Assembly (NCBI GenBank): GCA_902399975.1
Contig: CABOHA010000001.1
Coordinates: forward strand, 459,397-523,396
Origin: Coriobacteriaceae bacterium
Lineage (GTDB): Bacteria > Actinomycetota > Coriobacteriia > Coriobacteriales > Coriobacteriaceae
Direction: 5' to 3'
DNA: 64,000 bases
The translations under genes were made by a program, and so were the position numbers. The notes beneath the pieces were generated by a model. The model was given only the letters and a program-made list of their open reading frames with translations, was not told the origin of the DNA and made no database searches. This document shows, in pieces, positions 35,764 to 43,178 of this stretch (position 1 is its first letter; each line of letters opens with the position of its first letter).

Positions 35764-35802
35764 AAAAAGCGTGGCCGAGGGCGGTGATGCCCTGGCCACG
35801 CT
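35764..35802 (-). terminator. Terminator after citrate synthase gene
   Basis: AGCGTGGCC (35768-35776) pairs with GGCCACGCT (35794-35802), and on the minus strand the stem is followed by TTTTT. Inner GAGGGC/GCCCT bases extend the stem. Confidence 0.88.
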
Positions 35803-35825
35803 CGAGTTCTATAACGGTCCGCGTC

Positions 35826-37244
35826 CTAGCGGTCGGCGATCGGCTTGTACTCCAGCGGCTCGATCACCGGACGATAGGCCGGGCGAATAATACGGTGCGC
35901 GCAGAAGAGCTCTTCCATGCGGTGTGCCGACCAGCCGGCCATGCGGGCGACGGCGAATAACGGCGTAAAAAGCGTTTCGGGCACGCCGAGCATCTTGTAG
36001 ATAAAGCCTGTGTACAGGTCGATGTTGGCGCAGATGGGCTTGGTCATGCCGTGGTCGCGCATGACCTGGGGTGCCAGGCGCTCGATGCGCTCGATGAGTG
36101 CGAACTCTTCGCCCAAGTCCTTCTTGGCTGCCAGCGAGCGCGCGTAACGACGGCAGACCTCGGCGCGCGGGTCGCTGAGCGTATAGACGGCGTGGCCCAT
36201 GCCGTAGATGAGGCCCGTGCCGTCGAAGGCCTGCTTGTCGAGGATCTTGCCCAGGTAGGCCGCGACTTCGTCCTCGTCCTCCCAGTTGGAGACATGCGCG
36301 CGGATGTCCTCGTGCATAGACACGACCTTGGCATTGGCACCACCGTGGCGCGGGCCCTTGAGCGAGCCGATAGCCGCGGCGTAGGCGGAATACGGGTCGG
36401 TGGCCGAAGACGACAGCACGCGGCAAGCGAAGGTGGAGTTGTTGCCGCCGCCGTGCTCGGCATGCAGCATGAGCATAACGTCGAGCAGCATCGCCTCATC
36501 GCGGGTGAACGCCATGCCGCCGCGCAGGACCTGTAGGATGGTCTCGGCGGTGGAGAGACCGGGCGTAGGGTGCGGCACGTGAACCTCGGAGCCGCGAAGC
36601 TTGGCGACCGAGGCCATGTGTGCGAAGGCGGCGATGCGCGGGAGACGTGCGAGCATGGAAATGGCGACGTCGATTTCGTGCTCGGGCGTGATCACGTCTG
36701 GTTCGGCATCGAAGGCGTAGAGCAGCAGTACGGCGCGCTGGAGCACGTTCATGATGCTCGACGATACCGTGGTCATAGGGAACTCTTTAACGTACTCGTC
36801 GCTCAGATGTCTAAAGGCGCCCAGGCGCTCGCAAAAGCCGTCGAGCTCTTCCTTGTTGGGCAGCGAACCCGTGATAAGCAGATAGGCGACTTCCTCGTAG
36901 CCATAGCGATTCTCGGCCTGGGCATTGTTGACCAGATCCTCGATGCTGTAGCCGCGAAGCGTGAGCTTGCCCTGATCGGGCACGACCTTTCCGTCGACCT
37001 TGTTGTAGCCGTGCACATCCGAGATACGAGTGAGACCCGCGACCACGCCCGAGCCGTCGGCATTGCGTAGGCCGCGCTTGACATTGTGCTCGACAAACAG
37101 GCCCTCGTCATAAGGGTCGGTCGGCAGGCCGTGGTAGAGGCTTTCGCTCTCAGACGAAATCTGGCGGCTTGCTTCGTAATCCAGAACCAGTCGGCTCAAG
37201 TGGTCATCGAAGCGGTAATAGATTTTCTTGGCGTCGTAGGCCAT
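35826..37244 (-). CDS. Citrate synthase
   Basis: A 472-residue citrate synthase condensing oxaloacetate and acetyl-CoA. Active-site segments are visible as LMLHAEHGGGNNSTFACR (catalytic His), KGPRHGGANAK, GMGHAVYTLSDPRAE (His) and the late NIDLYTGFIYKMLG (Asp). It is longer at the N-terminus than the 370-430 residue enzymes of most bacteria, with about 60 extra residues rich in charged side chains; similar long forms are found in anaerobic Firmicutes. ATG 37244 follows AGGAG. Confidence 0.93.
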   Translation of the reverse strand: MAYDAKKIYYRFDDHLSRLVLDYEASRQISSESESLYHGLPTDPYDEGLFVEHNVKRGLRNADGSGVVAGLTRISDVHGYNKVDGKVVPDQGKLTLRGYSIEDLVNNAQAENRYGYEEVAYLLITGSLPNKEELDGFCERLGAFRHLSDEYVKEFPMTTVSSSIMNVLQRAVLLLYAFDAEPDVITPEHEIDVAISMLARLPRIAAFAHMASVAKLRGSEVHVPHPTPGLSTAETILQVLRGGMAFTRDEAMLLDVMLMLHAEHGGGNNSTFACRVLSSSATDPYSAYAAAIGSLKGPRHGGANAKVVSMHEDIRAHVSNWEDEDEVAAYLGKILDKQAFDGTGLIYGMGHAVYTLSDPRAEVCRRYARSLAAKKDLGEEFALIERIERLAPQVMRDHGMTKPICANIDLYTGFIYKMLGVPETLFTPLFAVARMAGWSAHRMEELFCAHRIIRPAYRPVIEPLEYKPIADR

Positions 37245-37321
37245 GCGCGCTCCTCTCCGGGCCGCATCGGGGTGGCCTGCATGGGCATGCGCGTGTCAGG
37301 CTATCCCCAGCGGCTTGTTCG

Positions 37322-37609
37322 CTACAGGCGGTACATAAAGTTAAAGACGTCCTCGCGCTGGATGGACACGTTGACGCCCGAAAGCTCGCCGGCCTCGGCC
37401 AGGGCCTTCTGCAGCTCGGCGAAATCGAGCTTGGACTCAGCGGTGTCGGCCAGCATGGTCATGGTGAAGATGTCCTCGATAATGGACTGCGTAATGTCGC
37501 GGATGTCGACGTTGGCCTCGCCCAGGACACGGGTGACGCCGGCGACGATGCCGGGGCGGTTCTTGCCAAGGACGGTGATGACGATACGGGAGGACGAGAT
37601 CTCGGCCAT
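37322..37609 (-). CDS. ACT domain protein (UPF0237 family)
   Basis: A 95-residue protein with two-strand ACT topology: RIVITVLGKNRPGIVAGVTR at the start and SIIEDIFTMTMLAD in the middle, ending with FNFMYRL. This is the UPF0237 family of small ACT proteins, probably binding an amino acid as a regulator or partner. AAAGGG lies before ATG 37609. The function of this member is not known. Confidence 0.9.
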   Translation of the reverse strand: MAEISSSRIVITVLGKNRPGIVAGVTRVLGEANVDIRDITQSIIEDIFTMTMLADTAESKLDFAELQKALAEAGELSGVNVSIQREDVFNFMYRL

Positions 37610-38005
37610 GGGAAACCCTTTCGCGTGGTCGCGGCGCGCGCGGGGCGCTCCGCTACGGTACAGTGTTCATCATTGTACCTGTCTGGCGCAAAAAAGGCGC
37701 GCTCGCTGCGGCGTTACATGCCTGCAACATGAGCGTAAGGGGGAAGGCCGCACGGGGAAGAGCCGTCTGGCGCGTGTCCGGCTCGTGTTGGGTTGATTTC
37801 CGATCTCAGCCGAACACATTGAGCGGACAGGCCGTTCCCGCAGTCAGCCGAACGCCTCCGACGGCTGATTCCGAACTGGAAGCGGAGGGCATCCCCGCCC
37901 TTCGGTAGGGGATACCGCTCCGCGGCGCATGCCGCGGGCGGCGCCCCTATCGGACCACCGTGACCTCAGTTGGGATGGGCCCAGCACTGCCGCGTACTCG
38001 GTGAG
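37610..38005. other. 396-bp gap with GC hairpins at the island edge
   Basis: No convincing gene lies here. TCAGCCGAAC occurs twice (37806-37815, 37844-37853), CAGCCG/CGGCTG pair at 37845-37867, GCGGAG and ATCCCC pair with their complements across 37882-37923, and CGCGGC-GCAT-GCCGCG forms a hairpin at 37921-37936. No tRNA gene is visible. This cluster of hairpins marks the junction between the housekeeping block and the accessory island with the recombinase remnant. Confidence 0.5.
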
Positions 38006-38731
38006 CTAGAGCCAACTGTTCGTCTTCACGTCGCGTATGGCGATATTTCGGTCGTCCGGCTCGGTGATGCCGTAGCCGAACGCCTGGAGCGTCTCGATGG
38101 ACTCCTGGATCCTCTGTTGGAACATGGGACCCGGATCGACCCTCGGCCCGAGGTGCCCGCGCCAAAGGCACGGCGTGGCGCGCAGCATGTTATGGATTTT
38201 GGAGATGGGCTCGATGTCGGCGTAGACGTTGAGCGTCGCCATGGCGTCCTTGTGGCCGAGGATCGATTGGAGCGCCTTGATATCGCCGCCTTGGCGGATC
38301 CACTGCGTTGCGAACGTGTGGCGAAGGCCGTGGAACGTGATCAGCTCGTCGTTGGTGCCCATGAGGCCGTTGGTCTCCGAGAACGTCTTGAACGCCCTGC
38401 GGATATAGCTTGTCGTCGCGAAGGTCGCGCCCGGCTCCGACAGGATGTAGCAGTCCCCGATCTCGACCGCCCCGGTAAGGCCGCGCAAGCGCAGCTTTCC
38501 GCAGTCGATCTCGTGGGTCTCCTTCAGGATGGGGAGTAGGCCGACCGGGTCGATGGGGATACCCCTGGCGTCATGGGTCTTGGTGTCCTTGATGAACGAA
38601 CCCATTCCCTTCGCGTACGCCACCGAGTGTCTGATCGAGATCAGGCCCGTCTCGAAATCCACATCGCACCACCGAAGGCCGCAGACCTCGCCGATTCGCA
38701 TCCCCGTGTGCAGGGCGAGTACGACCGCCCT
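38006..38731 (-). pseudogene. 5'-truncated tyrosine recombinase (phage/ICE integrase remnant)
   Basis: About 240 codons encode only the catalytic half of a tyrosine recombinase: TGMRIGEVCGLRW (Arg box), HGLRHTFATQWIRQG (His-x-x-Arg), LGHKDAMATLNVYADI (His and the Tyr nucleophile). The arm-binding and core-binding domains are missing. Its reading frame begins directly after the TAG of the XRE gene, in the same frame (RAVVLALHTG follows the stop). A deletion therefore seems to have joined the two. An internal ATG at 38701 could still produce a 231-residue fragment. Confidence 0.8.
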
Positions 38732-38983
38732 CTAATCCTCGGCGGACCAATCGAGTCCGAACTCCTTTCGGGCATCCTCTTCGCTCATGACTTCGAGAAG
38801 GTCTCCGGGTTGGCAACGAAGGGCGAGGCATAGCTGCTCGAGTGTGTTGAAGCGAATGCCGCGAATATGCCCTTTTTTAATACGGGACAGGTTCACGGGC
38901 GTGGTTCCAATCCTTTCGGCAAGTTCGTTCGAGGAAATCTTTCGCTCGGCCATGATCTTGTCGAGGCGAACAATTACGGGCAT
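38732..38983 (-). CDS. XRE family HTH regulator (YozG-like)
   Basis: An 83-residue Cro/CI-type DNA-binding protein: IMAERKISSNELAERIGTTP gives the helix-turn-helix, then LSRIKKGHIRGIRFNTLEQL and ALRCQPGDLLE. Small YozG-type regulators are commonly paired with DUF2975 membrane proteins, as here: its ATG lies nine bases after the neighbour's stop, with AAGGAAA as ribosome binding site. The last codons run into the recombinase remnant. Confidence 0.9.
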   Translation of the reverse strand: MPVIVRLDKIMAERKISSNELAERIGTTPVNLSRIKKGHIRGIRFNTLEQLCLALRCQPGDLLEVMSEEDARKEFGLDWSAED

Positions 38984-38992
38984 GGCGTTTCC

Positions 38993-39505
38993 TTACGCAA
39001 TCTCGTCGGAGTCGAGGTACAGCTCTCGGGCGTACAAGAAGAGCTGGGAAAGCATGAACAGGACGATGCCGAGAACCAGAGAGGTCCAATCGAATGATGA
39101 AGCGATCTCTTGGGCGCCGACGGCCCCCTCGCCGCCAAACATCGAAACGGAGGTTTTGAGTGAGCCGGCGTAGAGGCTGGTGGCAGCTTGAACAACGAAG
39201 AGAATGCCGAGCACCTTCAAGCATGTCGCAGACCCTTTCTTGAAGGGGTCTCCGCTCTTGATCGTCCACACGAGAACGGCGCTGAGGATGGTCGTAGCGA
39301 TACCGATGACGGCAGGGACCAATGTCGAGATCGCAAGGGCTGGATACGCGGGGGAGTCTGCAATTACAGGGTTGTCGAGCACTTCGATTGCTGGCTTTAA
39401 GGAGAACGCCACTTGTGCGATGGCGGTGGCGCAAAGGGTCGCAGAGGCTATCGCACATGCGATGCGGAAGGAATGAAGCCGGGGAGTGCGATTGTCGGAA
39501 CTCAT
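38993..39505 (-). CDS. DUF2975-like four-helix membrane protein
   Basis: A 170-residue protein with four predicted membrane segments (about residues 15-35, 55-82, 95-112, 140-158) and a short extracytoplasmic loop between the first two. The length, topology and tight pairing with a small YozG-type regulator match the DUF2975 group; direct sequence motifs are weak. A GGAGGT site lies before ATG 39505. The pair may sense membrane stress or control the divergent export module. Confidence 0.7.
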   Translation of the reverse strand: MSSDNRTPRLHSFRIACAIASATLCATAIAQVAFSLKPAIEVLDNPVIADSPAYPALAISTLVPAVIGIATTILSAVLVWTIKSGDPFKKGSATCLKVLGILFVVQAATSLYAGSLKTSVSMFGGEGAVGAQEIASSFDWTSLVLGIVLFMLSQLFLYARELYLDSDEIA

Positions 39506-39542
39506 AATAACCTCCGAAGAATTTAAAAAACTCAGGTTACTT

Positions 39543-39567
39543 TTTAACAGTTTATGTTAAATTGACT
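39543..39567. promoter_or_regulatory. Operator-like palindrome and -35 box in divergent region
   Basis: TTTAACA-GTTTA-TGTTAAA (39543-39561) is a perfect 7-bp inverted repeat, directly abutting TTGACT (39562-39567), a near-consensus -35 reading toward the secreted protein. CATACT around 39588-39593 is a possible -10 with a long spacer. The palindrome is well placed for the neighbouring XRE regulator to control both directions. Confidence 0.55.
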
Positions 39568-39625
39568 TTGCCGGCAAGTAATCACAGCATACTGCAACCG
39601 AAACCCCTCTAGATTGGAGAGGATT

Positions 39626-40042
39626 ATGTTCAGTACTGTTAAGTCGTGTAAGCTCTTGGTTTTCCTCGGCCTCGCTCTTTGTCTGTTGCTGCCGGGAGCC
39701 CCCGCTTTTGCGGATACCCCGATGCCTCCTTCCCAGGAGAGCAGCCAGTGTGCCCTCGTTGAGCCCCTCGGGTATACGGACGACGTCGTCGATACCTACT
39801 GGAGCTACAGCTGTCCTCGCGGCGTAAGCGGGCACAGCATCTCGATGTTCAACATCTCTTACAAGACGATCTCCTACCGAAATGGCTATCGCCGATCCGC
39901 GCATCATAGGGATCCCGCCTCGCTGCAATGTGCTCCTGTGGTGTTCTTGGCACAACTGATAAATGGCAATTTGTCTATAGCACCTACTAGATGCGAGGAA
40001 GGGCCGAGCATTTTGTTCGGCCCCTCTGTTCCGACTGGATGA
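39626..40042 (+). CDS. Small secreted Cys-containing protein, possible bacteriocin-like
   Basis: A 138-residue protein with a Sec signal peptide (charged start, LVFLGLALCLLLPG core, AFA-D cleavage at about residue 30). The mature part of about 108 residues has four cysteines and a central WSYSCPRGVSGHSISMF stretch rich in Ser, Tyr and Arg. It is followed immediately by a large polytopic protein and an ATPase, an arrangement like lactococcin 972 operons. The sequence similarity to that family is weak, so this is a hypothesis. ATG 39626 has a GGAGAGG site. Confidence 0.55.
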   Translation: MFSTVKSCKLLVFLGLALCLLLPGAPAFADTPMPPSQESSQCALVEPLGYTDDVVDTYWSYSCPRGVSGHSISMFNISYKTISYRNGYRRSAHHRDPASLQCAPVVFLAQLINGNLSIAPTRCEEGPSILFGPSVPTG

Positions 40043-40056
40043 GGTTAAGGTTGGCG

Positions 40057-42279
40057 ATGAATATGCTCAAAATCTCGAAGGCGATCTTTAGGTCGCTTCT
40101 CTCCTCCAGGTCGCTCTGTGTTGTCGTTGTTGCGTTGATGGTTCTTTGTGCTCTGCCCGTCTTCAGGAGCGCGGCTGGCATCGACGGACGGGTCGAATAC
40201 CTCGAGTCGGGAATAACCCGTGTTGAGCAGGAATTGTCAGCATCCTATGCGGATGCGCTTGTGAATGCGGGGGAGGACGGTGTCTACACCTCTTCATCAA
40301 GCATGCCCGCGCTTCTGTACCCTCTTGCCGCGGGACGTCTTATCTTGGCACCGCTCTCTCCCCTACTTCCGTTTCTGCAGATATCGGATGGAGAGTACAC
40401 CTATTATGACGGATCGAAGGAGTACTTGCTATGGGTCGCAACGGCCGTTGCCGTCTCGTTCCTTGCCGCGCGTCTTAACAAACGTGAAAAGCTCATCATC
40501 CAGGCACCGATGGGCGAGCTGGGTAGACTTGTTGCATCGAGCGTATGGGCGAGTGTTTTTGCAATGCTTGCCGTCCTCGCCATCAATCTTCCAGGGATAA
40601 TCGCCGCGCTTGTGAAGAATGGCCCGGGCTCGCCGTTCTATCCGATAGGCTACATTCAATATGCGACTCCGGTTATCAAACCGGCTTGGCTGGTGTTCGC
40701 GCAGACGGCCATCTTGCAATTCTTGGTGGCAGCGTTCATCTCGCTTGTCGTTCACCTTGCCGTGAAGATTGCCAATAACCCTACGCTTGGAATCGTGTTC
40801 GTATGTGCCCTGATGGGGGTGACGATGGTTCCCGGGTATTACGGAAGATCCATCGCTTTACGTGAGTTCGCCCTGTTGAATCCCCTTACGTATGCGAACA
40901 CTGAGTTGACCGTCGGCGCCTATAGCCCGTACCCGACAACGCAGATAGTGAATCTGCCTGGACTTTGCTTCGAGCGTGGCGCGATTGCCCTCGTATGCGC
41001 AATCGGGATCGAGGTGTTGGCAATTAGCCTGCTTTGCGTTGCTGGAAAGAGCGGCTGCGCGTGCCCGATATCCCCGATTTGTCTTGAGAGAGGTTCCTTC
41101 ACTGCATCGAGAACGGCAACTCGTTCGAGCGCTTGTGCCTCCGCCGTTGCATACGTAAGAACGATGGGGAAACTGCTCCTGCGTTCTCCTACCCTCGCCG
41201 TATGCGCGATTGCAATGTCGACGACGATGCTGGCCCCGGCTCTGGTCGAGATGTTTCCTGACGCTGATAACGTTTCCGCTGTTCGGTATAGGGATGGGGA
41301 GCTCCGTTCAATAGATCGGTATCTAGAGCAGAACGCTGCGAATATGGACGTCGAGGGCAAAGCGGCCCTGGAAGACATGCGGGATGCTCTTTCGGGTTTC
41401 GTGTACGCGCCTATGCCTGCGGAGGGGTTTCGAAGCCTTGCGACGTACGAGCGCGCTCGAGGTGAGCTGGGCGCGGCAGATGCGACTCTCCTGCAATCGA
41501 TCGGAATCGAGCCGGAGACTCCTTCTCGTGCGGAGGCGCGCGCCCTTCTGCTTGAGTCGATCGCGAGCTTGCCGGACCCCAAGGTTTACGAGTTAAGTAC
41601 GAAGATGCCCCCATTAATCCTCCTTTCGTATCTCCAGGCAGCGCTTCCCTCCTTATTTTTGCTGTTGCCCGTGGTTGTCACATCGCTCGCGTGCGCCCAC
41701 CTGCAGTGTCGTTCCCTTCTGGTTCTCCAGATCCCCGCAACAGCGCATGTGCGTTTTCTGACGGCTGTTGCGCTGGCTCTCCTGCTTGGCTTGGTGCTGC
41801 TTTTGGTGTCGATGGTTCCCGCTGTCGTTGTGTCCGTGATTAAGAACGGTGCGGGTGGATCGGAGTATCCCGTCGCTCTCATTCGGGCGGGAGCTTCGAC
41901 AACGTCCATGGTGGGGGAGGCGGTGTTGTGCAGTATTCCGTTGCTGGTCATGGCATACGGCGTGATTTCCGTCGTCGCTGCGTTGACAGCAGCGATTAGC
42001 CGCAACCCCGTTGTCACCGGAATGGTTTGCGCGGTTCTCTTGGTGTTGGGTTCGTTGAGCGCTCATGTTGAAAGCGTGGGCATGGGCGTCGCGCTGCTGG
42101 CTCCATTCGCCTCGTTTGATCCCGCTTCCCAGGTGGGGACGATTGGGTTCCTTGGGCGAGGGACGAACGCGATGCCTTTTGGAGAGGTCGTCGGCGCATC
42201 GGGCGCTCTGCTGGTGGTCTTGGGCGCCGTATCTCCGTTGATGGTGCGCCTGAGTGTTCCAAAGATCGAAAGGGGATGA
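40057..42279 (+). CDS. Tandem-duplicated ABC-2 type permease
   Basis: A 740-residue membrane protein made of two homologous halves. Each half has an N-terminal helix, an extracytoplasmic domain of about 90-130 residues and five or so further helices. The halves share N-G-x-G-x(3)-Y-P: NGPGSPFYPIGY near residue 187 and NGAGGSEYPVAL near 598. It resembles ABC-2 exporters and bacteriocin-associated integral membrane proteins. ATG 40057 has TAAGG six bases upstream; an ATG at 40039 overlapping the previous stop (ATGA) is the alternative. It overlaps the ATPase region by an ATGA. Confidence 0.8.
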   Translation: MNMLKISKAIFRSLLSSRSLCVVVVALMVLCALPVFRSAAGIDGRVEYLESGITRVEQELSASYADALVNAGEDGVYTSSSSMPALLYPLAAGRLILAPLSPLLPFLQISDGEYTYYDGSKEYLLWVATAVAVSFLAARLNKREKLIIQAPMGELGRLVASSVWASVFAMLAVLAINLPGIIAALVKNGPGSPFYPIGYIQYATPVIKPAWLVFAQTAILQFLVAAFISLVVHLAVKIANNPTLGIVFVCALMGVTMVPGYYGRSIALREFALLNPLTYANTELTVGAYSPYPTTQIVNLPGLCFERGAIALVCAIGIEVLAISLLCVAGKSGCACPISPICLERGSFTASRTATRSSACASAVAYVRTMGKLLLRSPTLAVCAIAMSTTMLAPALVEMFPDADNVSAVRYRDGELRSIDRYLEQNAANMDVEGKAALEDMRDALSGFVYAPMPAEGFRSLATYERARGELGAADATLLQSIGIEPETPSRAEARALLLESIASLPDPKVYELSTKMPPLILLSYLQAALPSLFLLLPVVVTSLACAHLQCRSLLVLQIPATAHVRFLTAVALALLLGLVLLLVSMVPAVVVSVIKNGAGGSEYPVALIRAGASTTSMVGEAVLCSIPLLVMAYGVISVVAALTAAISRNPVVTGMVCAVLLVLGSLSAHVESVGMGVALLAPFASFDPASQVGTIGFLGRGTNAMPFGEVVGASGALLVVLGAVSPLMVRLSVPKIERG

Positions 42280-42284
42280 TCTCG

Positions 42285-43025
42285 ATGATTGACCTTCAAA
42301 CGCTGACGATCTCTTATGGAAAGAAGGTGCTCGTAGATTCGGTGAACGCTGAGTTTGCCCCGGGTACGGTCTACGGTCTCGTCGCTCCGAACGGGCATGG
42401 AAAGACGACGTTGCTGCGTGCGATGGCAGGTTTGCCGGGTCCTCGCGTGGACGGGAGCATCGTTCTGGATGAGGTGCAGGGTACGGGTGCGAGAGAGGTC
42501 CGTTCTATGATCTTCTATGCACCTGGTGAGGGGACGCTGCTGTATCCCGGATTGCGTGCGGAAGATCACCTCAAGATGGTTTGCGATATGTGGCCGCATG
42601 CTCGCGATATCGAAGAGATAGTGGAACAAACGCAGATGGGCGAGTTCGCGAAGATGAGGATCCGCACTCTGAGCCAGGGCATGAAGCAGCAGCTTACCCT
42701 GGCGATTGCGTATGCGACGGGCGCGCGGTACCTTCTATTAGATGAGCCCATGAACGCGCTCGACCCCAGCAGGGTGGACTTGCATTCCGAGATTCTCAGG
42801 AAGCTGGCCGATTCTGGTACGTGCATCATCATGTCATCCCACATCTTGGATTCGGTCGATAGGCTGTGCGATGAGATTCTGTTTTTGAAGGATGGGAGGC
42901 TCATTAGAAGCATTCCGCAAGATGATGCTGCGCCGAAGTCTCCTGGATCCCATTTCGCAAAGCCTGCCGGACGCGCCGAGGGTGCGCTAAGCACGTATCG
43001 GCGACTCTACGAAAAGGGCGGGTAG
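42285..43025 (+). CDS. ABC transporter ATP-binding protein
   Basis: A 246-residue ATPase: Walker A GLVAPNGHGKTT (residues 31-42), signature LSQGMKQQ in place of LSGGQ, Walker B YLLLDEP and switch His in MSSHILDS. It should energise the 740-residue permease. ATG 42285 is used because AAAGGGG is correctly spaced; an ATG at 42276 overlaps the upstream stop. The signature and Walker A closely match those of the fused protein at 43179. Confidence 0.9.
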   Translation: MIDLQTLTISYGKKVLVDSVNAEFAPGTVYGLVAPNGHGKTTLLRAMAGLPGPRVDGSIVLDEVQGTGAREVRSMIFYAPGEGTLLYPGLRAEDHLKMVCDMWPHARDIEEIVEQTQMGEFAKMRIRTLSQGMKQQLTLAIAYATGARYLLLDEPMNALDPSRVDLHSEILRKLADSGTCIIMSSHILDSVDRLCDEILFLKDGRLIRSIPQDDAAPKSPGSHFAKPAGRAEGALSTYRRLYEKGG

Positions 43026-43027
43026 AA

Positions 43028-43159
43028 ATGCAAGTTAAAAATCTATGTGGCCAATGTGATACCGTTGAACCCGCGTATCGATACCGCTCAGCCATTCGCC
43101 TCGCCCCCATCGCACGCATCTTCATTCGGTCTGTCATTATTAATCTAACAATTCTTTGA
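43028..43159 (+). CDS. Possible 43-residue small protein
   Basis: An ATG three bases after the ATPase stop opens a 43-codon frame starting MQVKNLCGQCDTVEPAYRYR, with CxxC and a moderately hydrophobic C-terminus (IARIFIRSVIINLTIL). GGGCGGG lies just upstream. Its position inside the export module suggests a leaderless peptide or small regulator, but it could be chance. It is AT-rich compared with its neighbours. Confidence 0.3.
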   Translation: MQVKNLCGQCDTVEPAYRYRSAIRLAPIARIFIRSVIINLTIL

Positions 43160-43178
43160 GGAACGTAGGTGCTTCTAA

